Origin: Epiperipatus broadwayi
Taxonomy: Eukaryota > Onychophora > Udeonychophora > Euonychophora > Peripatidae
NCBI GenBank assembly: GCA_028023455.1
Contig: JAQFVV010006215.1
Location: 8,045,230 to 8,109,229, forward strand
DNA: 64,000 nt
Reading direction: 5' to 3'
Shown: positions 11,801 through 25,189 of the stretch, one piece after another
Position numbering within the stretch: the stretch's first letter is position 1
Layout: each line of letters starts with the position of its first letter
Position numbers and translations under genes: made by a program
Notes under the pieces: generated by a model
The model's database searches: none
Told to the model about the DNA's origin: nothing
The model's input: only the letters and a program-made list of their open reading frames with translations

Positions 11801-13439
11801 GCTTATTATATTTTATATGCCAATATTTCGAAACAGTGGGCACTTAATTTCATGTTTTTAAGAAGATATTTGAAAATCTTCGTGTAATTTGTTTATAGCA
11901 TCAACTTTCTGCGCTGTTTCGAAATCCTATTTTTTATTATTTAAATGATTTAATATGTGAAATGTGGCTCTTTTAATCAACCATTTAAAACCTTAACTTT
12001 ATAGTTTTATTAAGAATTAAATTTAGCCTTGATCGTATTTATAAGTATATTTGTCATTTAAGTTCTTAAGTCCATAGAAATATGCTTTCCCTCCTTAAAG
12101 TATTTATTATCTAAAAGTAACCTAGTACATCGAGCATGTCAAAGTACAGATGTATTAATATCCCCTTTAATAGCATAAACATTTATTATCAGGCTACACA
12201 AGAGTTGGTCCCAATTTGATAGAGCTAATATACTATTCTTTGCTTGGCGGATGTGATATATTATTTTATAAAATTATTCTCGTTTTGCTGCTATACGTAA
12301 TATACGTATATAAAGATGGAGCCACGGTGTTGCCAGCACATCTTCTCTTATAGGGTAGAGAAGTAGTGAAGCCTGAGCCAAGGCCAGGTTAGCACGTAAG
12401 TCCCCCGCCATTCCTGAACACAATGTTCCTTTTCACGCAGCATTGCGATCGGTTACAGGGTACCGGCGTTCGTTGCAAGAACCCTGGAGTTATTTCATCC
12501 ATCTGCAGAGTGACTTTTCCTATTATTGTTTACTTGTGCCATAGCGCATTGGTAAAATCTTATGAAGCGAACTCTCCCACCTTAACATAACGCTTTCAGC
12601 ATTCTGAAATTTTCTCTCGAAAGCCATGTTCGATCGATCGTTACTTGAGCTGGTTTATGCGCTCGTTATTAAGTCATATTGTATATTTTAGTAAATGAAT
12701 TCATGATCAAAGTTCAATATAATTATTAATATAACAGCCACAAAGGTAACAGCATTTGGCTTAACTAGATTTATAGACATAACGTAGAAATTGATTATGT
12801 ATTAATTGTGAAGCAATTCATAAGATTGGCACATGTTAAACCCATCTAATGATTACTTATGCAAAGCTATTTTGAATTACCCAATGTTTGCGTACATTCT
12901 ATGCTGAAATGCTATTGTAAATAAATGAAATATGGATAGAAGAATTGTTAATAAATGTATAATTAGTTTAATGTATTTCGTTCTCTGTCTCGTTATTGAT
13001 CTAATTCAATCCAATTCTAATTATTATTTGTAGTCTATATATATGAAAACTATGCATTAAGTTAAATTAAATGAGTGATATATTTTATACAATTAAGAAC
13101 CTTTCTTTTAATCATCAGTCTCATTGCATCTCCATGACCTATGTCGGCCGTGTGGAAGGAGGTAAATTACGTGTAATTTCAAGGTGGTCATTCGTAGGGT
13201 CTTGAGTCTTGGAATCCTGGCTCATGAGTTGAAGTGTGGTCGGACTTAGGATGTCACAGTCCTAGTCTGGTCAGCTTCGGTATCTTTTGCTTGTATTCTG
13301 AATTCTGTTACACGAATGTAAAAACTTCACTGTTACAATACTTAGTAACACAGTAACCTATACATTGAGTGCTATAATTAAGAAATAAGTGAAATGCCTG
13401 TGAAATATAAGATTAATTTACTATTATAATATTTTAATA

Positions 13440-14690
13440 TTAGCGATTAATCCAATGCACATGCGCTTTAAAGATAAATTATAAATGAATACTCAATTTT
13501 TCCAAACGCGAGATATAGTATTTTAGAAAGAATGGAATGAATCCACCCATTCTTTCGGACCCAAACATTTATGTATGGGCAAATCTTAAGTGTGTGGGAA
13601 TAAGAGGGTGAGTGACGGTGTTACATGATCACTTTAAATTACATTTGTTATGTTTGAACGAATGACACCTGTGAAATCTTTACAATTTACGAACCGTCAT
13701 TCTTTAGTTGAAATTAAACATATATAATGAGATATTATTTTATATAGCGCTATGTTTTTTTATGTAATAGTAATATTAGTGATTAAGCCAATGCACATGC
13801 ACTTTAAAGATAAATTATAAATGAATACTCAATTTTTCCAAACACTAGATATAGTATTTTAGAAAGAATGGAATGAATCCACCCATTCTTTCGGACCCAA
13901 ACGTTTATGTTTGGAAAAATTGAGTATTCATTTATAATTTATCTTTAAAGTGCATGTGCATTGGCTTAATCACTAATATTACTATTACATAAAAAAACAT
14001 AGCGCTATATAAAATAATATCTCATTATATATGTTTAATTTCAACTAAAGAATGACGGTTCGTAAATTGTAAAGATTTCACAGATGTCATTCGTTCAAAC
14101 ATAACAAATGTAATTTAAAGTGATCATATAACACCGTCACGCTCTTATTTCCACACACTTAAGATTTGCCCATACATAAATGTTTGGGTCTGAAAGAATG
14201 GGTGGATTCATTCCATTCTTTCTAAAATATTATATCTCGTGTTTGAAAAAATTGAGTATTCATTTATAATTTATCTTTAAAGCGCATGTGCATTGGCTTA
14301 ATCGCTAATATTACTATTACATAAAAAAACATAGCGCTATATAAAATAATATCTCATTATATATGTTTAATTTCAACTAAAGAATGACGGTTCGTAAATT
14401 GTAAAGATTTCGCAGGTGTCATTCGTTCAAACATAACAAATGTAATTTAAAGTAATCATATAATACCGTCACGCTCTTATTTCCACACACTTAAGATTTT
14501 CCCATAAATAAACGTTTGGGTCTGAAAAAATGGGTGGATTCATTCCATTCTTTCTAAAATATTATATCTCGTGTTTGAAAAAATTGAGTATTCATTTATA
14601 ATTTATCTTTAAAGCGCATGTGCAGTGGCTTAATCGCTAATATTACTATTACATAAAAAAACATAGCACTATATAAAATAATATCTTATT
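13440..14690. repeat. Palindromic cluster of a ~340-bp repeat
   Basis: A unit of about 340 bp beginning GCGATTAATCCAATGCAC lies forward at about 13443-13782. A second, partial forward copy runs to about 13910. The orientation then flips at about 13912, and two inverted copies follow (about 13912-14310 and 14310-14660). The inner arms (13783-13850 against 13910-13978) are almost perfect reverse complements. Each unit also holds a small self-complementary stretch around AAAGAATGG..CCATTCTTT. Copies differ by a few percent. This looks like a MITE or satellite unit amplified in both orientations. Confidence 0.8.
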
Positions 14691-16365
14691 ACATGATGGC
14701 ATAGAAACAACAACTATTCTTAAAATTTCATATATAAAATATTTAAATACTAATTTATTATTATAACCATATTTATAAAGATATGACATTATCCATGCTC
14801 ACAAAAATATTTAGTACAAAAACGAAGTCATTATAAAAATGAAGCCATAAGAAATTTATAAGTGGAACTAACAACCAATGTCTCAACTACTAAAACTATA
14901 ACATTGGCCAAATCCCTATACAAAATAAATATTTATTATCATTTAAACAATCATAAATTCAAAAATTATAAATATTATCATTAAATAGCATATATATTTT
15001 ACAATCTATATTGAAATATGATGTCTATAAAATAAAAATAAAGTATAATTTATCATATCCTTATTATTTTTAAATATGATACTAAAACATTTTGAAAATA
15101 TTAATTTGTATATAGCTTTTATAAATACATATATTGATCGTACAATATTTAAGAATTGACAAATTATAAATGATTAATATCAGCATAAGAATATTTATAT
15201 AAAAAGCCATTTATTATAAATTAAAAATAATAAGAAAGATTTATAGATTATTTTATCATTTTAACTTATTTACAAATAAAATATTTAAATGTCTTTCCAC
15301 AAATTTATAAATCTAACATATTTTCCATTATCATGACACTCCATTTGAATTAGTAGACAGTAAATAGTAGAGAGTAGTAAGGTCTAAATGAAGTTGTAGA
15401 AAATCATTATTTTTACAGCAGTTGATGGTTATAAAGTAACACTACTATTTATAGATTAAAATATGAAGGGATATATTATCCATTTGAATCTTGTTCACAA
15501 ATTCTTGGGATTAAAACTAATTATTTACAAATAAATCTTGGAAATTTAAAATTCAATGTTTTCTTTTCAATTAACAGCATAATAATCCTATTCATATGAT
15601 CAAACAGTTTTTTTAATACAAAAAAATCATTCTTGGCTAATTGCCAATAGAACAATAAATAAAATCATTTATTTAAATAAATGGTTATCAGTTATTTACA
15701 ATTAATATTTTTATTTTTTTAAAATTTTATTTAAAAAAAAAAAGTAAATCATGTAACTCGTATATATATACACACACAATGTATATACATTTCGTTACAA
15801 TAAGGAATACAAATTCTAATAGGTGTTACTTCTTTTTATTTTCATTATTTTGGGCTTGGTAAATAATTTTATTATTATAACCATTAGCTATTAAAACATT
15901 ATTTATACGATTTACTTCTTCTTTAAGATGTGATTATCTGAAAGAATAATTGCTCTAGTAAAAAGAGTTTTGCTTTAAAGAAAAAAATCTGAATTAGATG
16001 ATGATGTGATGAAAATTGTAAGGTATATGTCTGTTTGTGCATTTTTTTAAAAAACTGAAAATGATAGATTATTTTGTTTCCTGATAATGAGTATGAAAAT
16101 TAAGTTTTCCATCTGTCTCTGCATCCATTGTAAATTTAATATGTGGATAGATATTATTTAAAGTGAGAAAAAAATCACTTTATTTATTATTACCATGTTA
16201 CCATATGATGAATGTGTCACCTATATATATATCTGATGAAAATAAGAGGCTTTAAAGGTTGCTGATTCTAAAGCGGGAGTTTCTATATTTTCCATAAATA
16301 AATCATTTATTATTCTTGAGATAAGTGAGCCCATTGGAGTATGGAAAGTTTATTTGTAATATTGT

Positions 16366-16613
16366 TTTCACATATTACTGTGCCTTCAAATAATTGACTA
16401 ATCTAGATTCCCTTTTTATCATGATCGGATTGAGCATCCATTGTCTCCAACCAATGCATTTATAAAGAGATAATGCATAGTCAATGGCAAGAACAGGCCA
16501 ATAGGCAATGCTGCTCACTGAATCGGAATGTTTCCATTTAAGTTGGGGATCTGGCAATAAATAGTCAGTCTTTTGAAAGTAGAATTAGAGAATAACTGTT
16601 AAACCTAAATAAC
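16366..16613 (+). mobile_element. 5' LTR-like repeat of element E
   Basis: This segment repeats at 18686-18937 in the same orientation with moderate divergence. Shared blocks include CTTCAAATAAT, GATTGAGCAT, AGTCAATGGCAAGAACAGG and AATAAATAGTCAG. Similarity stops at AACAG (16613 here, about 18937 there). The downstream copy then continues as LTR-like sequence, so this copy is probably truncated on its right side. Confidence 0.6.
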
Positions 16614-16900
16614 AGGGTGTTGGATTTTGTCATCATTTAGAAAAAATTAAACTCAAACATTATCAGCAGGCTAACAAAACTTTGTAATGACAAGAGAATG
16701 GTTACTCTTAGTAATAAAGTCAGAATCCTCCCCACAGTGGGTCATTAGATTTTGTCATTATTCAGAAAAAATTGACTGCAAATATTATTGGCAGGTATCA
16801 ATAAAATTTTGTAAAATCAAATGAGAGTGATTACTGTTAGTAATAAAGACAGAAACTTCCCCCATTGAGTTACTGATTTTGTCTTTATCAGAAATTGATA
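16614..16900 (+). repeat. Tandem repeat, about 123 bp x 2.3, in element E
   Basis: Units start at about 16617, 16740 and 16863 with GATTTTGTC followed by TCAGAAA-like sequence and AGTAATAAAG. The third copy is short. It lies between the 5' LTR remnant and the gag start of element E. Confidence 0.65.
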
Positions 16901-17015
16901 GTTACACAAAAAGTAGCTCGTCAAATATACATTAAAAGATCATTTCGAGTGGTGACTCACATAAATTAAAGAAATTTTTTCTCTCTCATGATGTAAAGAT
17001 GAGAAAAATAATAGA

Positions 17016-18640
17016 ATGGCTAATGTTGGCTCAATTAAAGCATTCAATCCAGCCTACCCAGAGAATTGGCCAAGCTATAAAGATTGAATAATCTTTTATT
17101 TTATAGGCTAGTTGAATCAAGAGGACTGAGTTGAAATCAGCCATGTTTATGTCAATAATCAGACTCTAGTCTTATGAAGTCCTTAAATCACAAACAATAA
17201 ACTCAATTTTGACAAGACATTATCTCTACTAACCATTTTTTTTTTACTTCTAAACCCCTAACAATAATGCAGAGATATCATTTCAATCTTTGTATCCAAG
17301 GGGAAGGAAAAAGGCTAGAGATTTTGCTATTAGAATATATTCACTAGCATTAAAAAGCAATTTTAAAGACTTCCTTAACAAAGTTCTATGAAATCAATTT
17401 ATCTGTGGAATGAGTGATCATAATCTTAGAGTCAAATTCTCAATGGATGTTGCATAACCTTTTAATCTAGTTGGTATCAAGCAGCACTAGCGAATCAACA
17501 GCTAGTCAAGTAAAGTCACCAAAAAATTGGAATTATACTATTCAAAATATTGAGCAGAATACTGGTTTGGTCAAGCACCCAGCTGACAGCTCAAATAAAT
17601 CAACAACTGATAAATGCACACACAGAATGTCCACACTGCTATACAATGTGTATATATTGCAAGTGCATTGGTCACACAAAAACTGCTTGTTTTAAAATGA
17701 AACAACAAGTAGCTAATGACAGATTGGATGAATCCATTCCAAAAAGAAAAAAAAAAAGCAATTTAAAGTAAAAAAAAAAACAAAAACAAATTTCCTGCAT
17801 AAACAATGTGAGAAATAGTGTTTTCAAACACAGAATTATTATTAATGACATGCTAGTCACAATGAAACTGGACACAGGATCTGGAAGTCGATAATGTCAA
17901 ATAAGTCATGGTCTATCATTAATAAAAGCAATAAATTTCAGCTGCATCCTAGCAGCTAAACAATCACTGATAATCTAATAGCACTCTAGAGTCAGACAAG
18001 AGTGAAGGTTATAATGTCCAATAGAAATAGATATCTGCCTCTTGTTGTATCCGCTGGTAGGCAGAGCAATTTATAAGGACAGACTGGGTCATTCACTTAG
18101 GTTTTATAGTGATGAAAGTGATATAACTCACAACAATAAATTCAAACAGGGTCTTCCCAGAAGTAATTAATCCAGTTTGAACCCTAAAATAATGTGAGAC
18201 TAAGAATGCAAAAAGTGGATAGGTATTCACATCCTATGTGCATATTTAAGTGAACCACCTGATGGGTTCTAGTAGTCATGAACAAAGTCAAACAATCATA
18301 AACAGTGGTTGGTTGAAATGGCTGATGGATAACAACATCATTATCATAAAAACAAACTTAGGTTAATTTACACATTCTGTGACTAGTCCTCAGCAAAGCC
18401 TAAACAGCTGACAAAAAGTGGCAAGCCAACTATGATGTGTCATCAACTAGCTATGTGACCCTACAGTTCCAAGCCCAGCAGTCAGCAAAACTTCATCAGA
18501 TGAAATCTTCCAATGATGAGTTACCAGCCAGCTGCAATAAACCTTCAGTTCCAAAAAAAATCAAACCAATGATAACAGTGGACATCACCAAACCAGAAAA
18601 AGCAACAAAGTGAAGAAAAAATCTGCCAATTCATCTATCT
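17016..18640 (+). pseudogene. Degenerate gag-protease-integrase tail of element E
   Basis: Broken pieces of a Gypsy polyprotein in order. A gag start at 17016 reads MANVGSIKAFNPAYPENW and soon hits stops. A CX2CX4HX4C zinc knuckle (CIYCKCIGHTKTAC) is at about 17649-17690. The protease active site MKLDTGSGS is at about 17862, with a one-base frameshift just after it when compared with element F. A piece like F's VKITMPS..VVASG region is at about 18003, and a CHQLA segment resembling the integrase-tail HxNQL motif is near 18440. No reverse transcriptase, RNase H or integrase core is present. It is older than D and F, judging by its many stops. Confidence 0.65.
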
Positions 18641-18670
18641 GCATGACTGTGTTCTCCAGTGCTAATTTTA

Positions 18671-18685
18671 GTCTAGGGAAGGAAA
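18671..18685 (+). other. Polypurine tract of element E
   Basis: The run ending AGGGAAGGAAA precedes TGTCATATTTTGCC, the start of the 3' LTR. Element F has the same LTR start (TGTCATATC) after its own purine tract, which supports a common family. Confidence 0.6.
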
Positions 18686-19150
18686 TGTCATATTTTGCCT
18701 TGTCTTCAAATAATGGATTAGTCCAGATTCCTTTCTTATCATGATTGGATTGAGCATTCATTGCTGCTAATCAATATATATATAAAGAGATAACACATAG
18801 TCAATGGCAAGAACAGGCCAATAAGAAATGATGCCCACTGAATCTGAATGTTTTCATTCAGCTTAGGGATCTGGTAATAAATAGTCAGCTTTTTTTTGAA
18901 GGCAGGTTTAAAGAACAACTCTTAAACCTGAATAACAGTAGCCTGGTTCTCCCTATATGGTTGAAGGAAACTTCCGTTAACCAGAACAGCACTGGTCATT
19001 CTCCAGACTATAGCTATTTAAGCTCATGGTACACAGTGAGGAAAGCCCACAATCAAGACTGGGGGTTGCCAGAACCAAAGTGGACTCAAGGTAAGCTGTT
19101 ATAGGATAGCTACAAGAGTCACATTATCTTTATTTAACAGTTCACCTTAG
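18686..19150 (+). mobile_element. 3' LTR of element E, right edge uncertain
   Basis: The first 250 bp match 16366-16613. The rest includes CTATTTAAGC, possibly a TATA element, near 19014, and ends around a TTTATTTAACAG at 19131-19142. No clear target-site duplication was found. Confidence 0.5.
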
Positions 19151-20635
19151 AACTGGAAACTAAACCTCACCAACACTAGAAGGTGAAGTATATCTATAAA
19201 TAACAATTGTAAATTGAGTGTATGTTTTGTATCTATATATTACTAATAAAATATATTCTAAAATGTAGGTATCCTCATTTGTGTTTATATGTATAATAAT
19301 GACTAAAGATAACAGTCCATTATATTTAAAATAAACATTTAAAAGACACTGTTTAGCTAAAGCACTAAAGTGGTCTGGCCAATTGCAGCACTGAGATATT
19401 GCATTTAAAGCTTTGTCAATTAGAACATTTGTAAACAAAAAAAAAAAACAATATTAAAGCTGATGACAATAGCATTTGTGTTAATTTTTATATTTTTTAA
19501 AAGAGAAATAAAATGTATAGAATTTTTAATGTATGATTTAATGGTTGGAAGATTTTTTTAAAACTATATCATTCTAAAAAAAATTATTTTATTTTTGCAA
19601 TTTTATATACCTGTTTTTCCTATAGGTCGAACTTTAACATTGTTATAAACCAGTGTTTATAGCATTTTCTATTTATCATCCAGTTGATGTTTCGTAACAT
19701 TACATGATCATAGCTGTATGGAGAGTTTTGTCTGTTTTGATACCTTGTGTAACTGAACCAAATATTAATTATAAAAATAATACACAGATGAATGCATGAA
19801 GTATACCATATATATATATATATATTAAAAGTAACTAGATATTTTAGAATATAGGATGGATTCAGAAAAAAAAAACCCAACATATTTGTGGGAACACCAT
19901 TTTCTTACTTTATTTAGATATACATTGTTAAAACATCTTGGATCTATCTTTTTATGCATTCCTTAATATAAAAATTACAGGAAAAAAGAAATATTCTTTT
20001 TTTTTTCATAACAAAAAATTGCAATAAAAGAAGTGAGTCAACTGTACATATAAAATATAACCATCAGAATAATATTAAATAAAAAATTACATTATTTACA
20101 CATTTTTTTCACGGAGTGAATCACTTAAATACTGTTATAAAATTTTTCACAGGAATTGGAAAATTTGCATTCAGTATTATTTTTGATGTTTCTACACTTA
20201 GTTGTGTGTGTTTTTATTTTTTTAATTTTTTTATGAGGTTTAAAACTTATACATCACTGGAAAATATTTAAAAAGTTACATATTGAAACCAGGACGCTTT
20301 CTGGAGCAATTTTCAATGCAGGACAACAACTTAAACCCAGGATAATGTAACATAATCTGGAACATCTGATTATTTTAATATATAAATAAATGAATTTTAA
20401 TTTTTATTGGTAGTCATAAATTTATGGTAAAAAAAAGAAGATAATTTGAGGAATGTACACTTATAAAAATATAAAATAAGTCCACAAGTTAAAATAATTT
20501 ATGATGAATAAATATAATAAAAATATGTTGAATCAAAATATAAAGAAACAGAAAACTTGCAAAAGAAATGTACAAAGTAATATAAAAGCATTTAACCTCA
20601 CAATTTGTTTATGAATATGATAAATATATGTATAC

Positions 20636-20890
20636 CTTAAGTAAAATGTAAACAAAGGTCACATCACTTTGCATAGGAGGGATTCCTTTATCCTGTGCTT
20701 GGATTTTTAAAATAAATCTTTTTTCATTTCCATATGTTTCAAAAATTTGCTTTAAAGTAATTGTATTATTAATCTTAATTTCTCCATTAACTGAATTAAT
20801 TGTAAATAAAATATGTGCTTCATCTTCTGAAATCTGAGTAAAATAAACAACATGAGAGAAATCAGTATTGGGTTTGTCTGCATCAACTGC
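20636..20890 (-). CDS. Cadherin gene exon: most of the membrane-proximal EC repeat
   Basis: A homophilic or heterophilic adhesion domain outside the cell. The 85-codon exon is phase 0 at both ends (acceptor CTATTTTAG, donor AAG|GTATAC). It encodes AVDADKPNTDFSHVVYF, corresponding to the DxD calcium segment of an EC repeat, then FTINSVNGEIKI, matching the FxIxxxxGxIxx strand pattern. It ends with FILKIQAQDKGIPPM, the AxDxGxP motif. The frame continues from LPLLIVK in the previous exon and on into DDTCDLEV of the membrane exon. One whole EC repeat is formed by this exon and the previous one. Confidence 0.9.
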
Positions 20891-21461
20891 CTAAAATAGA
20901 AAAACATTGACAATTAGTTAATAAAAAAATACAGAATTAATCACAATGTCAGATTAATCTAACAAAGCTTATTGTTTTAAAAAAGATAAAACCACAAACA
21001 TACACACTAATATAAAGATTTAGAACAAACAATATTAATTTTGAAGTGTAAAAAAATAGTACAGTCTTATATTTGTTTCTTAGAAGTGCATTAAAAATTT
21101 GAACACCAGAAGTGATAGCTGGTGCCATGATCCATGAATCCTGAGCTTCAGAATTATCTACTCCCATCACTTCGTCAAACTGTGCAGGGCATTGGGGCAA
21201 TAGGCCCTATTGTTTTAATAATTTGATAGAATTTGTTTTAGACATACTTCTTTCTATTCAATGAAATGTTTTCGTCTTAATGCAAATGAATAAAAATTGT
21301 GAATAAATTAATTAGTGAAATAGTGTTGAGAAAGAGTTTTATGATTTTCATTTTATTAATCATAATTATTATACATGAATAAAGCATGATAAACAGAGCA
21401 GTCAAAATTCAAAAAACATTAATCACAAACAACAATTTGCCAAATGCTTTTGGTACTGTAT

Positions 21462-21583
21462 ACCAGAATCATAGCGACATCTTGGAACTGGTCAGTTAAT
21501 ATTCCAGTGCATGCTCAGTGGAACACCAGAATCATGGCAAGATCTTGGAACTGATCAGTTAATATTCCAGTGAATGCTTCCAA
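21462..21583 (+). repeat. 62-bp tandem duplication
   Basis: Two units start with ACCAGAATCAT at 21462 and 21524 and share CTTGGAACTG.TCAGTTAATATTCCAGTG. A downstream TTCCAAGATG can pair with the CATCTTGGAA of the first unit. Confidence 0.8.
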
Positions 21584-22006
21584 GATGTTGAAGTTTACTA
21601 TTATTGAGATACAGACTTTTAAACAGAAAGCGTTACTGGATATTTGTAATTGTATAATGGTTTATATATATATTATTTTTTAATACATTCATAATTATTA
21701 CTTCCACAATATTAATGATTGTTACCAATCATTTATTAAACTAGAGATTATCTCTAGTCCAGATATAAACTTTATGCCTCAGTAAAAGATTAATATCACT
21801 AAACATCACATTAATTTCTCTGGCTTGTACTGAGTGGCACTACTGTATGGAGAGTTTTGTATGTTATAATAAACATTAATATATATGCATTTTTTCAGAT
21901 GTTTAATTGTATGTTTCGAATTTGTGTGATGGAGAAGTTTTAAATATAAAATCAAAACATCATATGATCACCATTCATATGCTTACACATGCTGTTAATA
22001 AGAGTA

Positions 22007-22164
22007 CCAAACTCTCAAATCCAAGGCTTTTCACTGATGAAAGCTAAGCTAGAAATTAAACTGGAGATGTTGGATGAATAGGCAAGGATTTTATGCACAA
22101 ACCTTCATGTATCCATTGATTACTAAGGCTTGCACTTGATAGCATTACTGTATGGAGAGTTTGG
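22007..22164 (-). mobile_element. Member of the CAAAACTCTC TIR family
   Basis: Its sequence is the reverse-complement relative of 52278-52508. Shared pieces are ATCCAAGGC, CTGGAGATGTTGGATGA, TTTTATGCACAA, ATCCATTGATTACT and TATGGAGAGTTT. The TIRs are partly eroded. The flanking ATGATCACCATT and GCTTACACATGCTGTT also occur, inverted, beside the other copies. Confidence 0.6.
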
Positions 22165-22445
22165 TACTATTATTATGTTTTAAGCATATCTAATATATAT
22201 GAATATTACCACAGACCTATCATAACTTTTATGTCAACCATTTCAGATAAATATATTGATGATTATTACTAATCATTTATTATGCTAGAGATAATTTCTA
22301 GCCCAGATATAAACTGTACGTCTCAGTTAAAGATTACTATATCTGTCTTTTTCAAATAATTTCATTCACATGTTTCAAGAATGTATAGCACACTGGAAGT
22401 TTTAAAGTATATCTGAAGTATAAAGAATAGACATTACTTTATCCA

Positions 22446-22592
22446 TCTCTCATGCTTAAATAAATCAATAGAATATTAGCAATTTGTTGTCAAGGCAATT
22501 AGATAGTAAATGATTTCTAATTGCTACCTTAATATTCTTTTGCCTTGATAACAACAGATTGCTATTATGCTACTAGTTTATTTAAGAGAAAA
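22446..22592. mobile_element. Small TIR element (CATGCTTAAATAAA family), copy 1
   Basis: The ends pair as CATGCTTAAATAAA against TTTATTTAAG, and the inner part as CAAGGCAATTAGATAG against CTAATTGC..GCCTTGATAACAACA. A second copy lies at 39391-39523. It is a MITE-like element without coding capacity. Confidence 0.65.
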
Positions 22593-23228
22593 CTATGATG
22601 ATGTGATTAATATATATCTTTCTTCATTTGTATTTTTAAAATCCTATTGCCACAAGGATCATCTTAGTATTTCCATCCAATTTTTCTAGCATCTTAGCTA
22701 GTGCTGATAATCTGATAATATGATGTTATTGTTTTTCTCTAATATATCTTTGAAGTTGTTCATAGCATACTATTGTATAACTAATTATTTTCAACACTTA
22801 TACAATTTAGAAATCTGTAACACATTTTATCAAGTTATTTTAGAGTCCTTAAATATGAAGCAACCACGGTACTATGGTTGAGCAAAGTGCTAGAATAGCA
22901 AACTAAAGACTGAAGTTTCCAGAATACATTCTCGTCTGAGTGAAATATTAACAAAAACTCCTGTATCAATTTAATGAAATTGACTGGTTGGCTTAATACT
23001 TGAGTGATCAAATATCACATGACTTTAAAAGCCATTAATTATAGAATTATTATAGTGTTAATCTAATTAGAAAATCAGGCATTATTTATACATTTGATAT
23101 CTAATTTTTAACTGTTGGTATTGTTATTAGAACATGTGAGTAGCTTACTCAACATATTTATATTGTAAATAGTGCAATTTTTAAAAGTAAATTATCTAAA
23201 ATATTACAAATAATGAGCGGATACTTAC

Positions 23229-23360
23229 TTTGACAATGAGTAGTGGTAAAGTAATATTAAAACTTTTCAATAATATGACATCATAACTATTTGCTTCAAA
23301 TATTGGTGCATGATCATTTACATCAAGAAGTGTTATTATAACAGGTACACTTGAAAAGAT
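23229..23360 (-). CDS. Cadherin gene exon: EC repeat junction with DVNDHAPIF
   Basis: Forty-four codons, phase 0 at both ends (acceptor AATTATAG, donor AAA|GTAAGT). It encodes IFSSVPVIITLLDVNDHAPIF, the last strand of one EC repeat and the calcium-binding DxNDxxPxF linker that defines cadherins. The first strand of the next repeat follows, ending LPLLIVK. The base motif usually reading (P)EN after Y.V is replaced here (SYDVILLKSFN), so the last linker lacks one calcium ligand. Such loss is common in membrane-proximal repeats. This exon is the strongest single identification in the gene. Confidence 0.93.
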
Positions 23361-23539
23361 CTATAATTTTTAAATATATGTTATTAATAAAAAGGATAAT
23401 AGTATTTTCAGTAGAAATGAAAGACTATGTCTAAGATTAAAAATAATATATAGAATTCTGATCTAGTAACATGTAATCATTTGCATATTTATAAAATACT
23501 AATAATTGTTAATGAGGACATATAGAAAATGCATTTCTT

Positions 23540-23628
23540 GTAAAGTAAATTAATGCAATAAATATCAGCTAATTACAAAACAAAAATAAATGCAATAAAC
23601 ATCAGCTAATTACAAAACAAAAATAAAG
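23540..23628 (+). repeat. About 37-bp tandem duplication
   Basis: AATGCAATAAA(T/C)ATCAGCTAATTAC followed by AAAACAAAAATAAA occurs twice in succession. Confidence 0.85.
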
Positions 23629-24080
23629 AATATTTGTTTGGGTATGATGACATGGAATATTTGAAGTGACTACTTCAATTGAAATGAATCTTAAAAAATC
23701 ATGTTTTCTAAATATCTATAACCATATATGTATAATGTAAGAATGATAAGTTGTAGTTTAATACATATTTAAAAATCACTCAACATTATCATTCTCAAAA
23801 AAATAAATGAAGAGGTCAGAAAAAGATAAATGATTTCTAAAATGTATTCCTGCTGAACCAGAATTATCATGCTATCATTTGGCTCTGATCTTTATAATCC
23901 ATCAAATATTTTCATAATCATTTATTATTTATTCATTATATTTTAACATGATTTAATTAATTTAAAAATACAGAACTTGTACAACCTTAATGACAAATAT
24001 TATCTTTTTTAATTAAACATTCTAATTTTATTAATAATTATTTAACAAAAAAATATGTAGACTTCTCTTGTATGAATTGC

Positions 24081-24178
24081 AATATATGTTAAGTGAGTCA
24101 GGACACAGCACTAGAAAAGCTGAGCAGAGTAACAATATGATGGTTTAACGTTTTTGAGGACTTATTGTGCTCTCCTAC
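24081..24178 (+). repeat. Dispersed repeat R1, copy 1
   Basis: It matches 30598-30694 at roughly 80 percent by eye, sharing GACACAGCA.TAGA.AAGCTGAG.AGAGTAACAATAT and TTATTGTG. Weaker similarity extends upstream of both copies. The family is not recognised. Confidence 0.65.
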
Positions 24179-25189
24179 TTTTCCTCTCAACAAATATTCA
24201 GGGCGTCAATTCTATTGATAATAGAACTAGTCTGATCTTGATTTAAATTATTGAGACTCTTATAATACTGTCCAACCATAGCTTAGCTCAGTGGGGGCTA
24301 CAGAGATTTGTAAGGTATAAAATGCATACTAAATATAGGAGAAAACATTATGATTTAACAGAAATAAAACATCTATTAAGTTTCAAAATAAATAAATAAT
24401 TGAAATTGGTAACGTTCCACCATTTAAATTTACAAGTTATAGTTTAACCTCATCTGGCTCCCATCATCCCAATGCATTGAACAACCTTTACTATATGATA
24501 GAATTACATTAATAAAATAAAGATGTAGTACTAATTAACTCTACTGTATGATAAGTTAAAATGAAATACAAAATAAAATATAACACTATTTAACTTTTAT
24601 TGTACAGTAACTTAAAATAAATAACTAAATTAATGTCTAATCTAAAATAATAAGAGAATATCTCAGGGAATTAATTTATTGTATGGCTTAATTTTAAATC
24701 TATACTTTACAACAACTACTAATTACCATCATAAAAGTAATGACTTATAAATTAAGCATTATTCTAATAAAATAGTAGTAGTTAGACAATGAAAGAAATA
24801 GGATGCATTTTAATTTCAGTTCATCATCTAAATAATAACTGAATAATAAAATTTCCAGAGAATCATCAAATAGTCAAGCATTTCATATAGTATTTGGATT
24901 AAGAAAATAACATCATCAAATCTGAACATATTCACCATTAAATTTATGGATTAGTCCAATAATATTATATTGAATATGTAAGTGTGGGTGCATGTGTGGA
25001 AACATAAAACATGAATGCATGCCAAAGAAGAACTCTGAACAAAGTTTTTAAATAAATAAAACATTTATTATAAGATATTGCTAAATAAACATTTTGCATT
25101 TCTAATTTACACATATACATGTTTTAGATAATTACAATATCAATGACTGAACAGATTACATAATAATAATATCAAAATAACCTTCCATA

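Larger units (their letters stand above)
8873..20635 (-). other. Cadherin intron, 11.8 kb
   Basis: Mostly AT-rich non-coding sequence. It contains the inverted and direct repeat cluster at 13440-14690 and the degenerate LTR element E (about 16366-19150). Slightly GC-richer patches without a recognised feature lie near 11280-11560, 12300-12560 and 13120-13290. No further exon with cadherin coding character was seen. The flanking exons join in phase 0. Confidence 0.7.
20891..23228 (-). other. Cadherin intron, 2.3 kb
   Basis: Non-coding. It holds a 62-bp tandem duplication (21462-21583), TIR-family remnants (21840-21862 and 22007-22164) and a small TIR element (22446-22592). Confidence 0.75.

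Noticed and set aside
19160-19883. Minus-strand frames of 92 and 87 codons
   Set aside because: No domain, AT-driven composition, and no splice relation to the cadherin exons.
20949-21200. 83-codon minus-strand frame just upstream of a cadherin exon
   Set aside because: It begins before the exon acceptor, is not in the spliced frame and does not resemble an EC repeat.
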